A stretch of DNA of 64,000 nt, taken from contig NZ_LR732912.1 in NCBI RefSeq assembly GCF_902506065.1, positions 4,192,583-4,256,582 on the forward strand, written 5' to 3'. A program made the position numbers and the translations under genes. Under the pieces are notes generated by a model, which was given only the letters and a program-made list of their open reading frames with translations, was not told where the DNA came from and ran no database searches. Origin of the DNA: Arthrobacter sp. 9V (GTDB lineage Bacteria; Actinomycetota; Actinomycetes; Actinomycetales; Micrococcaceae). Below are positions 1 through 7,744 of the stretch, piece after piece. Numbering within the stretch: position 1 is the stretch's first letter; each line of letters begins with the position of its first letter.

Positions 1-842
1 GGCGGCGCGTGTGCTTGGGACGCGAAGATGTTCAAGCCAAGTACCCGTGACAGATAAGCCGTGGCTTGTTGGCCCCGGACGCTGTTGCCTGCAGGGTCCA
101 GCCGGGGCGAAAACGCGCCGATTCCTGCTTTGCCGGGTGAGACTGTCAGCAACCCGCCGGACACTCCTGATTTGCCCGGGAGCCCGATCTCGAACAACCA
201 CTCACCGGAGCGCTCATACAGCCCGTTGGCCGCAAGGACGGCGAGGGTGTCCCGGCATACTTCCGCTGAAACCACCCGTTTTCCCGTCACCGGGTTGACC
301 CCGCCGTCGGCCAGGGTGGCACCCATGATGGCGAGATCGCGGGCGCTCACCCGCAGTGAGCATTGTTTGGTATAAACATCGACGACAGCCAGCGGATCCC
401 GCCCGATCCTTCCGTAACTTTCCAAGAGCCTGGCAATAGCCCGGTTACGGGTATTCGTGGCGGCCTCGGAGCGGTAGACCTCATTATCCAGCGCCAGGTC
501 ACGGCCCGCGAAGGCAGAGAGCCCCGACTGGACGGCTGCCCACTGCTCGTCCGCAGTGGTGCCCGGCATGAGTGCGTACACAAATGCTTTGGAGATGGAC
601 TGGATGGAGAACTCCACATCGGCGTCGCCAGCCACATGGACCCCGCCGTCTACTCCCACCACACAGACGCCAAAGAGATCAGGGTCAGCGCGCGCCAGAA
701 CTGGAATGTAGTCCGCCACGTCGCCGTCCTGGCAGGTACGGTTCCGCTGGAGGGATGCAGCTACCAGCGAATCCACCTGATCCCGGCCGGGCAAAGTACC
801 GGTAGAAACTGCCTGTTCCACACCCTCAACATTTGAATCCAC
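1..842 (-). CDS. glsA: Glutaminase A, partial at window edge, with internal deletion
   Basis: Serine-dependent beta-lactamase-fold glutaminase, which hydrolyses L-glutamine to glutamate and ammonia in the cytosol. The frame is open from GTG at 842 (GGGGGA about 8 nt upstream) to base 1, so the C-terminus lies outside the window. Visible are ADYIP (about residue 43), the catalytic SxxK as S82-I-S-K85, YRSE with E126, RNRAIA from 132, and SVRG near the end. Full-length family members have roughly 90 residues between the SxxK lysine and the YRSE glutamate; here there are 41. The missing block should carry the NPMINAGA motif with its substrate-binding Asn, so activity is doubtful. It follows the META lipoprotein gene on the same strand by about 50 nt. 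Family assignment is firm; the deletion is seen directly and loss of function is inferred. Confidence 0.85.
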   Translation of the reverse strand, partial: MDSNVEGVEQAVSTGTLPGRDQVDSLVAASLQRNRTCQDGDVADYIPVLARADPDLFGVCVVGVDGGVHVAGDADVEFSIQSISKAFVYALMPGTTADEQWAAVQSGLSAFAGRDLALDNEVYRSEAATNTRNRAIARLLESYGRIGRDPLAVVDVYTKQCSLRVSARDLAIMGATLADGGVNPVTGKRVVSAEVCRDTLAVLAANGLYERSGEWLFEIGLPGKSGVSGGLLTVSPGKAGIGAFSPRLDPAGNSVRGQQATAYLSRVLGLNIFASQAHAP

Positions 843-891
843 CAGGGTTCCCCCAGATTCGTTGAAAGGCCCTGCCCCGAACGTCTTTCCC

Positions 892-1272
892 TCATTTGCC
901 GGGCGCGAGTGTCCCTATCCCATCCCCGCCTTGGCCGAACACCGCTAACTTCCCGTCTTCCTGAATCTTGGCCGTCGAAGCATTGGAAAGCCAGGTGTCC
1001 ACACCTTCGCAGGCCATGCGGGTGGACGCGAAACCGCCGAACGAGATGGTCTTGCCGTCCTCTTTCCACGTCCCCATGAGTCTGTTGCAGCCGTCCGTTC
1101 CCGTGGCACGGCCATCTGATGTGAGGTCCAGGGACGGTTGTTTGGTGTCTCCGGTGTTACCCCACACGCCAACGAAAGGGCTGGTGCCGCTTCCCGCGCA
1201 TCCTGCCATCAAGGCGGCCGCAACCACCGCAAGGAAGACAGCGTGCAGGGTGCGGTTCCGCGTGTGCGCCAT
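892..1272 (-). CDS. META-domain (HslJ-like) lipoprotein
   Basis: A 126-residue protein with a type II signal peptide: a basic N-terminus, a hydrophobic stretch and the lipobox L-M-A-G-C near residue 25, so it is probably anchored outside the membrane. The rest matches the META/HslJ pattern: a G-x-W start of the domain, then G-x-x-GCNR near residues 57-63, W-K-E-D-G, F-G-G-F-A-S-T-R-M-A-C. META domains are small beta-barrel modules linked to stress or heat-shock lipoproteins; no enzymatic activity is known. It lies just upstream of the glutaminase gene on the same strand and may share its transcript. Confidence 0.75.
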   Translation of the reverse strand: MAHTRNRTLHAVFLAVVAAALMAGCAGSGTSPFVGVWGNTGDTKQPSLDLTSDGRATGTDGCNRLMGTWKEDGKTISFGGFASTRMACEGVDTWLSNASTAKIQEDGKLAVFGQGGDGIGTLAPGK

Positions 1273-1314
1273 GCGGTCAGTCTAGGTTTACAGGCCTCAG
1301 CCGTCTACGGGATC

Positions 1315-1349
1315 GTGCGGTCGGTCGCGACTCAGACGACCGACCGCAC
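1315..1349. terminator. Strong inverted repeat in the 1273-1662 gap
   Basis: A perfect 13-bp stem (GTGCGGTCGGTCG at 1315-1327, its complement at 1337-1349) with a 9-nt loop. No T-tract follows on either strand. It lies about 43 bp upstream of the META lipoprotein start, so it could end a minus-strand transcript arriving from the right or act as a structured leader of the lipoprotein mRNA. No convincing gene lies on the minus strand between 1350 and 1660, so its role is unclear. Confidence 0.5.
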
Positions 1350-1545
1350 TTGCCCGGTTTGCGCAGTGATGGCGCCCCGGGCGGGCCCCAGAACCCGCCA
1401 CACCCACCACTGCCAACTCCGTCGGCGAACCGCAACGCGGCCGAAAAGGGCAACGGCGCTGTACGCGATTCAACGACTTGGGCACTGACTATGTGCTCTG
1501 ACCTGCGGAAACGTGACGCGGACTCAAAAGAAATATTTCTGCCTG

Positions 1546-1564
1546 TTGCCTTGTGCCAAGGCAA
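1546..1564. promoter_or_regulatory. 8-bp inverted repeat upstream of the small membrane protein
   Basis: TTGCCTTG-TGC-CAAGGCAA, two perfect 8-bp arms around 3 bases, about 100 bp upstream of the gene at 1663. The spacing suits an operator or a small hairpin. Apart from this and the larger hairpin at 1315-1349, I see no gene or RNA in the 390-bp gap from 1273 to 1662. Confidence 0.3.
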
Positions 1565-1662
1565 TACAAGAAAGCACCGTCGATCGGCGACACTTTTCGG
1601 CTTCTCAGAACACTCATAAGCAGTAGGAAAAGTGGCAACTGACGTCCCGCAGGAGCAAGAGA

Positions 1663-1938
1663 ATGAAAATAACCCAAGGCCCCACCTTCGCAACCACTCT
1701 GTCGTTGACAGAGGCTTCGGACATCCATCTTCTGTTCATGGTTGCTTTGGTCGCCTTCGCAGGCATCGCCGGTATGAGTACCATCGGCCTGCTCCTGCTA
1801 CTCACACCGCTGGCCGCCATCTTCATGGGACGCACCAAGCCCCGAAGGGTAGCCGGCGCTTCCACTCACCCGGCAGCAGAGCCCGACGACGACTCCCGGC
1901 CGCCGTCGTCATTCAGCGGCGGCGACCAAACAGCCTAG
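1663..1938 (+). CDS. Small two-helix membrane protein, unknown function
   Basis: A 91-residue ORF with AGGAG 7 nt before its ATG. Two hydrophobic segments (about residues 22-38 and 40-56) are followed by a basic stop-transfer (GRTKPRR) and a polar, acidic, proline/serine-rich tail. That predicts a membrane hairpin with a cytoplasmic tail. I do not recognise a family. It is isolated: the lipoprotein gene diverges to the left and the ANTAR regulator converges from the right. Confidence 0.55.
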   Translation: MKITQGPTFATTLSLTEASDIHLLFMVALVAFAGIAGMSTIGLLLLLTPLAAIFMGRTKPRRVAGASTHPAAEPDDDSRPPSSFSGGDQTA

Positions 1939-1965
1939 GGCTGCTGGAAACCGGGGTGCCAAAAA

Positions 1966-2703
1966 TTAGTCGTCAAAGCGCAGTTGATTGTCATTGCTGC
2001 CGCTGAGGTTGGCGATGATTTCTGACGCTACGGCATGCAGTTTTTGGTTCCGGTGGCTGGAGGCTTTGGTGAGCACGCTGAATGCCTCGTCCTGGCTGCA
2101 ACGGTTTTGGGCCATGATGACGCCGCAGGCGAGGTCAATGACTGTCCTGGAGGACATCGCGGTCTTGAGGTCTGCGTTGAGTTGCTCCACGGTTTCCACC
2201 CTGATGGCCAGGCGCAAGGTACTACCCGCGACGTCCGCGAAAGCGGCAGCCTCGGCGATGACAGCGTCCGTGAAGGTCCCTGCCGTGGGTGCGAAGAAGT
2301 TGATGACCGCTTGAGATGTCTCACCCAGGTCCATGGGAACACCCAGGGCACTCCGCACGCCCTCAGCGGCCAGTGCGCTGCTGTAAAGAGGCCAGTTGGT
2401 ATCCGTGGCAACGTCGGCGAGGAGCATGGGACGCCCGGCATCCAAGGCTTCCAGGCAAGGACCTTGCTTAAGTTCCTGCTCAATCTTGTCCAGATACACG
2501 GCCCTCTCACTGCTGCCCGCAACAGTGGCGGTCCGTTTGCGACGCCGCAAGGTCAGGGCGCAGTCGATGTTTTCACCGGCTACCTTGCTCATGGCATCGC
2601 AGGCGAAGCCGGTTACCCCATTCAAGATTCCGTGGATGTCGGAACTACCGACCACCAGCTCGTGCAGGCTTCTGATGTGTTCGGCGCTTCCGGTAGGTTC
2701 CAT
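1966..2703 (-). CDS. GAF and ANTAR domain transcription antitermination regulator
   Basis: A 245-residue protein with an N-terminal GAF sensor (about 30-155, including PCLEALDAGRP and GVRSALGVPM) and a C-terminal ANTAR domain (about 170-230) with the R-x-V-I-D-L-A-x-G-V-I-M core. ANTAR proteins bind paired hairpins in nascent RNA and prevent termination, usually under control of a ligand or phosphorylation; a GAF domain suggests a small-molecule or redox signal. ATG 2703 was chosen because residues encoded upstream of it lack family character. The frame is open further to 2889 but would overlap the divergent small gene. The target RNA is not evident. Confidence 0.85.
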   Translation of the reverse strand: MEPTGSAEHIRSLHELVVGSSDIHGILNGVTGFACDAMSKVAGENIDCALTLRRRKRTATVAGSSERAVYLDKIEQELKQGPCLEALDAGRPMLLADVATDTNWPLYSSALAAEGVRSALGVPMDLGETSQAVINFFAPTAGTFTDAVIAEAAAFADVAGSTLRLAIRVETVEQLNADLKTAMSSRTVIDLACGVIMAQNRCSQDEAFSVLTKASSHRNQKLHAVASEIIANLSGSNDNQLRFDD

Positions 2704-2839
2704 GAGCCTAATCGTAGGAACACTTCGGCTTCCCGTCACCCATTGCCCCGGAAAGCGAGCAGAAGGTACAGTTTCAAAAGTAAGTAACCTGATAAATTTA
2801 CTCCGAGAGCGACCCGCCGCTTGCAACGGGATACCTGCC

Positions 2840-3049
2840 ATGGAAGATCCACGTAGAACAGCGCGAAACCTCATACGGAACAGGACCATCGATCTTGAAG
2901 ATCTTTGGATCAGGTACTGGGCTCAAGGCGGAAATGCCCCCGTCTTCGAGCTCGATGCCTACGTCTTTGAGATCCAGGAACGGCACCCCTTCGAGTTGCG
3001 GGTCTTGTCATGGGCGCTCGAAGATCTGGGCGTCGATACACCACTCTGA
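2840..3049 (+). CDS. Small conserved-looking hypothetical protein (69 aa)
   Basis: The frame is open from further upstream, but only the part from ATG 2840 looks protein-like: R-R-T-A-R-N-L-I at the start, then D-L-E-D-L-W-I-R-Y-W-A-Q-G-G-N and F-E-L-D-A-Y-V-F-E, then an acidic amphipathic C-terminus. It is soluble, acidic and without Cys. It diverges from the GAF-ANTAR gene with about 136 bp between the starts, and sits about 100 bp ahead of the pyruvate oxidase-like gene. Small proteins of this look next to ANTAR regulators are plausible partners, but I can assign no function. The ribosome-binding site is weak. Confidence 0.5.
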   Translation: MEDPRRTARNLIRNRTIDLEDLWIRYWAQGGNAPVFELDAYVFEIQERHPFELRVLSWALEDLGVDTPL

Positions 3050-3089
3050 ACAGACATCCTCCTCATACACCACCCCGCGTGGCGGATAG

Positions 3090-3101
3090 CTAAGCATGCT
3101 T
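3090..3101. promoter_or_regulatory. 12-bp perfect palindrome at the pyruvate oxidase-like promoter
   Basis: TAAGCATGCTTA is fully self-complementary and lies 45 bp before the start at 3147. A -10-like TACTAT (3100-3105) overlaps its right edge, so a dimeric regulator bound here would cover the promoter. No matching -35 hexamer is obvious. Confidence 0.4.
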
Positions 3102-3146
3102 ACTATGGTTCAAGCCAGATACTCACCTACTGACGAGGAGCCAGGC

Positions 3147-4958
3147 ATGACACAGCGAACCGTTTCGGACCTCATGGTGGAGCGACTCCAAAACTGGGGC
3201 GTGGAGCGTGTCTACGGATACAGCGGCGACGGCATCAACGGTTTCATGGGGGCCCTACGCCGCTCGCTGGACAAGATCGAATTTGTCCAAGCCAGGCACG
3301 AGGAAGCCGCGGCCTTCATGGCCGTGGGACATGGGAAGTACACCGGCGGAGTGGGCGTGGTCACCTCCACGCAAGGTCCCGGCGCCGTCCATCTGCTCAA
3401 CGGCCTTTACGACGCCAAGATGGACAGCGTCCCCGTCGTGGCGATCATCGGACAGCAAAGCACCACGGTACTGGGCTCCGCCTACATGCAGGAGATTGAC
3501 CTGCTGACACTCTTCAAGGACGTGGCCGCCCAGTTCGCCCAACTGGCCAGCTCACCGGAGCAGGTCCCCATGTTGATCGACCGCGCCTTCCGCACAGCCC
3601 TTGAAACCAAGTCCCCGTGCGTGGTGATCGTTCCCCACGACATCCAGACCGCCGAGGCTCCTGAACTTGAGCAGGAACACGGAATCGTGGTCACTGCACC
3701 CCTCTGGCATCCGGCCCGCGTCATGCCCCGCGACCAAGAGCTGGATGCAGCGGCTAAGATCCTCTCCAAAGGTGAACGGATAGCGCTGTTCGTTGGGCAG
3801 GGAGCCCGAGGCGCCCAAAAGGAAGTGGTGGCGTTGGCCGAAAAGCTCGACGCCGGAATCACCACCAGCCTGCTCGGCAAGCCTTACGTTGACGAGACAC
3901 TCCCCAACGCCGTGGGCACCATGGGCCATCTGGGCACCACTGCCAGTGCGTTTCTGTTGGAGAACTGCGACACCCTGCTGATCATAGGTTCCAACGATCC
4001 CTGGACCGAGTTCTACCCGAAGCCCGGCAGTGCCAAGGCTGTGCAAATTGACATCGACGGCCGCAAGATCGCTAACCGCTACCCCGTGGAGGTGGGCTTG
4101 GTGGGCGACGCTGCCGAAACCCTCACGGCACTTACAGCACGTCTTGAAGCTAAGGAACAGCCTTCTCGCAGCATCTGGCGCGCCGATGTGGAAGAACAGG
4201 TCCGCGCGTGGGACCGGCTCTCAGAAGAACGCGCCAATGTACCTGCCGAGCCAGTGAACCCCGAACTGGTGGTGCGCGAGCTGAGCGGCCGGCTCCCCGG
4301 CAACGCCCAGTTGAGCATCGACGTCGGCAGTTGCGTTTACTGGTACGCACGCCAGTTGATCCTTCCGCCCGGAGTCCCGGCCCACCTGAGCGGAACCCTG
4401 GCCAGCATGGGGTGCGCCATCCCGTACGGATTGGCGGCGAAACTTGCCCATGCGGACCGCCCCCTGGTTGCCCTGGCGGGTGACGGGGGAATGCAGATGC
4501 TGGGCGTTGCCGAGTTGATCACGGTGGCTCACCGCTGGCGGGACTGGGCTGATCCCCGCTTTGTGGTCTGTGTTTTCAATAACCGTGATCTCGCCGAGGT
4601 CTCTTGGGAACAACGGGAGACCGAGGCTGAGCCCAGATTCCCGGACAGCCAGGAAATCCCGGACTTCCCCTACGCTGCGTACGCGGAGCTGCTGGGCTTG
4701 GCGGGAATCCGGGTGGAGGACCCCGCCAAGCTCGGCGACGCTTGGGACTACGCTCTTTCCGCGGATCGTCCGGCCGTTATTGAAGTGCTGACGGATCCGG
4801 ATATCCCGCTGCTGCCGCCCTTCCCCGCCGGAGCAGAAAAGCTGGAGGGCATGCGGTCTGCGCTGGCCGGGGAAGGCGCCGAGGGTGAGCACGCACTGAA
4901 GTTGCTGGACACCTATGCGGAGGGCGAGAGCCGGCTCCGTGACGGCACACGGAAGTAG
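3147..4958 (+). CDS. Thiamine-diphosphate-dependent pyruvate oxidase-like enzyme (PoxB/POX family)
   Basis: A 603-residue protein of the acetolactate synthase/pyruvate oxidase superfamily. Domain order is N-terminal PYR (about 1-170, with the ThDP-activating Glu at E52 in RHEEAAAF), a central FAD/nucleotide-type domain (about 190-330) and a C-terminal PP domain. The PP domain has the ThDP/metal motif G445-D-G447 through N478-N479. Likely chemistry is oxidative decarboxylation of pyruvate to acetate or acetyl phosphate, with electrons going to quinone or oxygen. ATG 3147 was chosen because GAGGAG lies 7 nt before it. Which subgroup it belongs to (quinone, oxygen, or another 2-oxo acid) cannot be settled by eye. 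Confidence 0.8.
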   Translation: MTQRTVSDLMVERLQNWGVERVYGYSGDGINGFMGALRRSLDKIEFVQARHEEAAAFMAVGHGKYTGGVGVVTSTQGPGAVHLLNGLYDAKMDSVPVVAIIGQQSTTVLGSAYMQEIDLLTLFKDVAAQFAQLASSPEQVPMLIDRAFRTALETKSPCVVIVPHDIQTAEAPELEQEHGIVVTAPLWHPARVMPRDQELDAAAKILSKGERIALFVGQGARGAQKEVVALAEKLDAGITTSLLGKPYVDETLPNAVGTMGHLGTTASAFLLENCDTLLIIGSNDPWTEFYPKPGSAKAVQIDIDGRKIANRYPVEVGLVGDAAETLTALTARLEAKEQPSRSIWRADVEEQVRAWDRLSEERANVPAEPVNPELVVRELSGRLPGNAQLSIDVGSCVYWYARQLILPPGVPAHLSGTLASMGCAIPYGLAAKLAHADRPLVALAGDGGMQMLGVAELITVAHRWRDWADPRFVVCVFNNRDLAEVSWEQRETEAEPRFPDSQEIPDFPYAAYAELLGLAGIRVEDPAKLGDAWDYALSADRPAVIEVLTDPDIPLLPPFPAGAEKLEGMRSALAGEGAEGEHALKLLDTYAEGESRLRDGTRK

Positions 4959-4982
4959 GGACAGCGAAGTAGATACCCCCTG

Positions 4983-6242
4983 CTACCGGAGTCCTGCCGA
5001 GTGGGCCAAGGCAATCGCCTCGGCCCGGGAACGCACGTCGAGTTTCCGGAAGAGGTTCCGGATGTGAAACTTCACGGTGTTTTCGCTGATGTGGAGAGCC
5101 CCGGCGATGCTCCGATTCCGCTGCCCTGCAGTGAGTAACTGCAGGACTTCCAATTCCCGGGGTGCCAGATCCCAGACGGCAACCTCACCGACTGGCGCCG
5201 CAGGCGGATCCAGCGGCAACACCACGGAAATATCCGCGCCCCAGCCCTGCATCACCTCAAGGGACATCCGCCCGTCAACAGCCAGCACCCGCTGCTGCAG
5301 GCGGGCAATGTTGGGCGAGTCCGGAGTGAGTGCCCCAAGACCGTCGTCGCGCACGTTGATCAGCAGGTTTTCACCGTCACAGTCCCACTGTGCGCGCACG
5401 CGGCGGACGTCCGGCTGCTCGGCGATCGCCAAAACAAGCCCGCGAACAACGGCGCGTGCAGCGTGTGCAACTTCGCCAGGGAGTGCCCGCCCGTTGGCGG
5501 GCGGCTCGATGAATTGAATATCAATATTGCTGAAGTGCATCAACGGCCGAAGGTCCTCGCGAAGCCGCTCGAACGCCGTCGCCACCGGTTCCTCCACCAG
5601 ATCGCTGGTACGGTCGCTCACCGTCCGCAAGTCCACCAAAGCCTTGACGGCGAGGTCCGTCACGGAGGCGCGTGCGGCGGCGTCGTCCAGGGAGGTTGAG
5701 CGCAGGGCTGCGAGCAGGGTTTCAAGAGTTGTGGAGTGCTGGTCGATCAGCTCGGCCGTCACACGGATCCGTTCGGCGGATGCCGCCCGTGATTCCAAGA
5801 GGTACGACGGCGGCGCGTCGGTTACTTTCTCCTGGATGCGTCGGGCGGTTAATCGCCAAAGATAACTGAGCAGACGAAGAGCCTCTTGACTTTCCGATCC
5901 CTCAGCCAGGTAGGGCTCGGTCAGGACGAGAAGCGCCTGGCTGGGTGCGTAGCCCAGGGCAATGACTTCCCGTTCCTCACCGGCGATGAGCGCAGCAGTA
6001 CGCCACGGGTCCTCGCCCTGCATTGCCAACCTCAGACGGTCCAGTTCTGTGATGGATACACGGCTGACGACGCCTTCGTCGCCCGCCTTCTTCTGCGGCC
6101 GCCCAGTGCAGTCCTCCGTAAAAATGACCAAGGCCTTGTGCGGGATCAACGGAAGGATGGCGTTGCGGAGGGATTCGGCAACGCGGTTCAGCGGCGCGGC
6201 AGCAAGATCGCTGATGGAGTGGAGGAGGGCCCAGTTCTGCAT
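4983..6242 (-). CDS. LuxR-type regulator with a histidine-kinase-like ATPase region
   Basis: A 419-residue protein. An alpha-helical sensor part (1-200) is followed by a region resembling the HATPase_c fold of NarX-type sensor kinases (about 240-340: INVRDDGLGAL, then WGADISVVLPL). A C-terminal LuxR/GerE helix-turn-helix follows (about 355-419: L-A-P-R-E-L-E-V-L-Q-L-L, ISENTVKFHIRNLFRKL). No phosphoacceptor His box is obvious, so it looks like a one-component fusion of sensor-kinase parts with DNA binding. It diverges from hxlB with about 137 bp between starts and is the likely controller of the formaldehyde genes. ATG 6242 was preferred to the upstream in-frame start at 6338 because protein-like sequence begins there. 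Confidence 0.75.
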   Translation of the reverse strand: MQNWALLHSISDLAAAPLNRVAESLRNAILPLIPHKALVIFTEDCTGRPQKKAGDEGVVSRVSITELDRLRLAMQGEDPWRTAALIAGEEREVIALGYAPSQALLVLTEPYLAEGSESQEALRLLSYLWRLTARRIQEKVTDAPPSYLLESRAASAERIRVTAELIDQHSTTLETLLAALRSTSLDDAAARASVTDLAVKALVDLRTVSDRTSDLVEEPVATAFERLREDLRPLMHFSNIDIQFIEPPANGRALPGEVAHAARAVVRGLVLAIAEQPDVRRVRAQWDCDGENLLINVRDDGLGALTPDSPNIARLQQRVLAVDGRMSLEVMQGWGADISVVLPLDPPAAPVGEVAVWDLAPRELEVLQLLTAGQRNRSIAGALHISENTVKFHIRNLFRKLDVRSRAEAIALAHSAGLR

Positions 6243-6379
6243 CCGGTCAGCATACGCGCCGGCACGAGCAGGAACTACCCGAACGGGTGGGAAATGCCAT
6301 CCGAAAACAGCGTTCCACCCACCCTTGAACTGCACCAAGCTGGGAGTGAAGCAAAACTACGGCATGTGAAGGAGTGGGT

Positions 6380-6976
6380 ATGGACGCCATAGTAGAAAAG
6401 TCCTCAGTGAGCGAAACAGCGGCGCAGGCAGCCCTTAACCTGTCACTGATCCAGGACGAACTCGCGGGCACCACCAACGCAATCGACGTGCAGCAGTTGG
6501 CAGTCCTCGCAGACAGGATCCGAGGGGCGGACCGCATCTTCCTGGCCGGCGCCGGCCGCAGCGGACTGGTTCTCCGCATGGCAGCCATGCGCCTGATGCA
6601 CTTGGGCCTCACGGTCCATGTTGCCGGGGACACCACAACCCCTGCCATCGCCTCCGGCGACCTCCTGTTGCTCGCATCCGGTTCAGGGACCACCTCCGGC
6701 GTGGTCAAGGCGGCGGAAACAGCCATCGCAGCCGGCGCGGATGTAGCTGCGGTGACCACCAACCCGGGATCACCCCTGGCCGGCCTGGCAGATGCGTTGG
6801 TGATCATTCCTGCCGCGCAGAAGACCGATCACGGCTCCGGCCTTTCGCGCCAGTACTCCGGCAGCTTGTTTGAGCAATCCCTCTTCCTTGCAACTGAGGC
6901 GGTGTTCCAAACCCTCTGGGAGAACACCAATGAGCCTGCAGAAAGTCTCTGGTTGCGGCACGCCAACCTTGAGTAG
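6380..6976 (+). CDS. hxlB: 6-phospho-3-hexuloisomerase
   Basis: A SIS-domain isomerase of 198 residues that converts D-arabino-hex-3-ulose 6-phosphate to fructose 6-phosphate, the second step of the ribulose monophosphate pathway. Sugar-phosphate motifs GAGRSG (about residue 58) and SGSGTTSG (about 98) and the family ending R-Q-Y-S-G-S-L-F-E-Q are present. ATG 6380 has AAGGAG 5 nt upstream; an in-frame GTG at 6374 is less well placed. It forms a two-gene unit with hxlA, 74 bp downstream, for formaldehyde fixation and detoxification. Confidence 0.92.
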   Translation: MDAIVEKSSVSETAAQAALNLSLIQDELAGTTNAIDVQQLAVLADRIRGADRIFLAGAGRSGLVLRMAAMRLMHLGLTVHVAGDTTTPAIASGDLLLLASGSGTTSGVVKAAETAIAAGADVAAVTTNPGSPLAGLADALVIIPAAQKTDHGSGLSRQYSGSLFEQSLFLATEAVFQTLWENTNEPAESLWLRHANLE

Positions 6977-7050
6977 CTCACCAGACTTCACCACCCCGAA
7001 CTGCATCAATCCCAAAGCAACAAAACCTTCCACAAGAAAGCAGAAACCCT

Positions 7051-7674
7051 ATGAAACTTCAGGTAGCACTGGATCTCCTCACCGTCGAGGACGCCCTTGA
7101 ACTGGCCGGTAAAGTGGCCGAGCACGTGGATATCATTGAACTCGGTACGCCGCTTATCAAGGCTGCCGGCCTCAGCGCGGTGACCGCCATCAAGGATGCC
7201 CACCCCACCAAGATCGTCTTCGCAGATATGAAGACCATGGATGCCGGCGAGCTCGAAGCCGATATCGCCTTCAAGGCGGGAGCCGATCTGGTTTCGGTTC
7301 TGGGCACCGCCGATGACTCCACCATTGCCGGTGCAGTCAAGGCCGCCAAAGCGCACAACAAGGGCATTGTGGTGGACCTGATCGGTGTGGCGGACAAGGT
7401 GACCCGCGCCAAGGAAGCCCGGACGCTGGGTGCCAAGTTCGTCGAGTTCCACGCGGGCCTGGACGAGCAGGCACAGCCTGGTTACAACCTGCGCACCCTG
7501 CTCAACGCAGGCGAGGAAGCACGCGTCCCGTTCTCAGTAGCTGGTGGCGTGAACGCCGGAACCATCGCGGCCGTGCAGCTGGCGGGCGCCGACGTCGCCG
7601 TTGCAGGCAGTGCCATCTACAGTGCTGCAGATCCCGAGCTGGCAGCGAAGGAACTGAAGGCAGCCATCAACTGA
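7051..7674 (+). CDS. hxlA: 3-hexulose-6-phosphate synthase
   Basis: A (beta/alpha)8 enzyme of 207 residues from the orotidine-decarboxylase suprafamily. It joins formaldehyde to ribulose 5-phosphate, giving hex-3-ulose 6-phosphate. Family markers are M-K-L-Q-V-A-L-D at the N-terminus, E-L-G-T-P-L, the metal/phosphate motif D-M-K-T-M-D-A-G, E-F-H-A-G-L-D and the phosphate-gripper S-V-A-G-G-V-N. Length is normal. With hxlB upstream it forms a complete RuMP fixation module. In a non-methylotroph this usually removes formaldehyde, for example from O-demethylation. Transcription should end at the hairpin at 7691-7724. Confidence 0.93.
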   Translation: MKLQVALDLLTVEDALELAGKVAEHVDIIELGTPLIKAAGLSAVTAIKDAHPTKIVFADMKTMDAGELEADIAFKAGADLVSVLGTADDSTIAGAVKAAKAHNKGIVVDLIGVADKVTRAKEARTLGAKFVEFHAGLDEQAQPGYNLRTLLNAGEEARVPFSVAGGVNAGTIAAVQLAGADVAVAGSAIYSAADPELAAKELKAAIN

Positions 7675-7690
7675 TTCATCCCTTCATGCA

Positions 7691-7724
7691 AACGTCGACC
7701 TGCCCATCCGGGCAGGTCGACGTT
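7691..7724. terminator. Bidirectional hairpin terminator between hxlA and ilvD
   Basis: A perfect 15-bp stem (AACGTCGACCTGCCC / its complement) with the 4-nt loop ATCC, followed by TTTTATT on the plus strand. It sits between two convergent genes and can serve both. Confidence 0.9.
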
Positions 7725-7744
7725 TTATTGACCTTTAGAGGCCT

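Noticed and set aside
363..836. 157-residue plus-strand frame at the window start
   Set aside because: The opposite strand encodes a clear glutaminase through the same bases.
1350..1460. GC-rich folded stretch considered as a tRNA or small RNA
   Set aside because: No cloverleaf with anticodon arm and T-loop could be formed; only local hairpins are seen.
1277..1693. 138-residue minus-strand frame in the gap before the small membrane protein
   Set aside because: Cys/Arg/Ser-rich, no homology pattern, overlaps the better supported gene at 1663, and crosses the strong hairpin at 1315-1349.
2035..2787. 250-residue plus-strand frame opposite the GAF-ANTAR gene
   Set aside because: The minus strand has the conserved ANTAR core, so this frame is a shadow.
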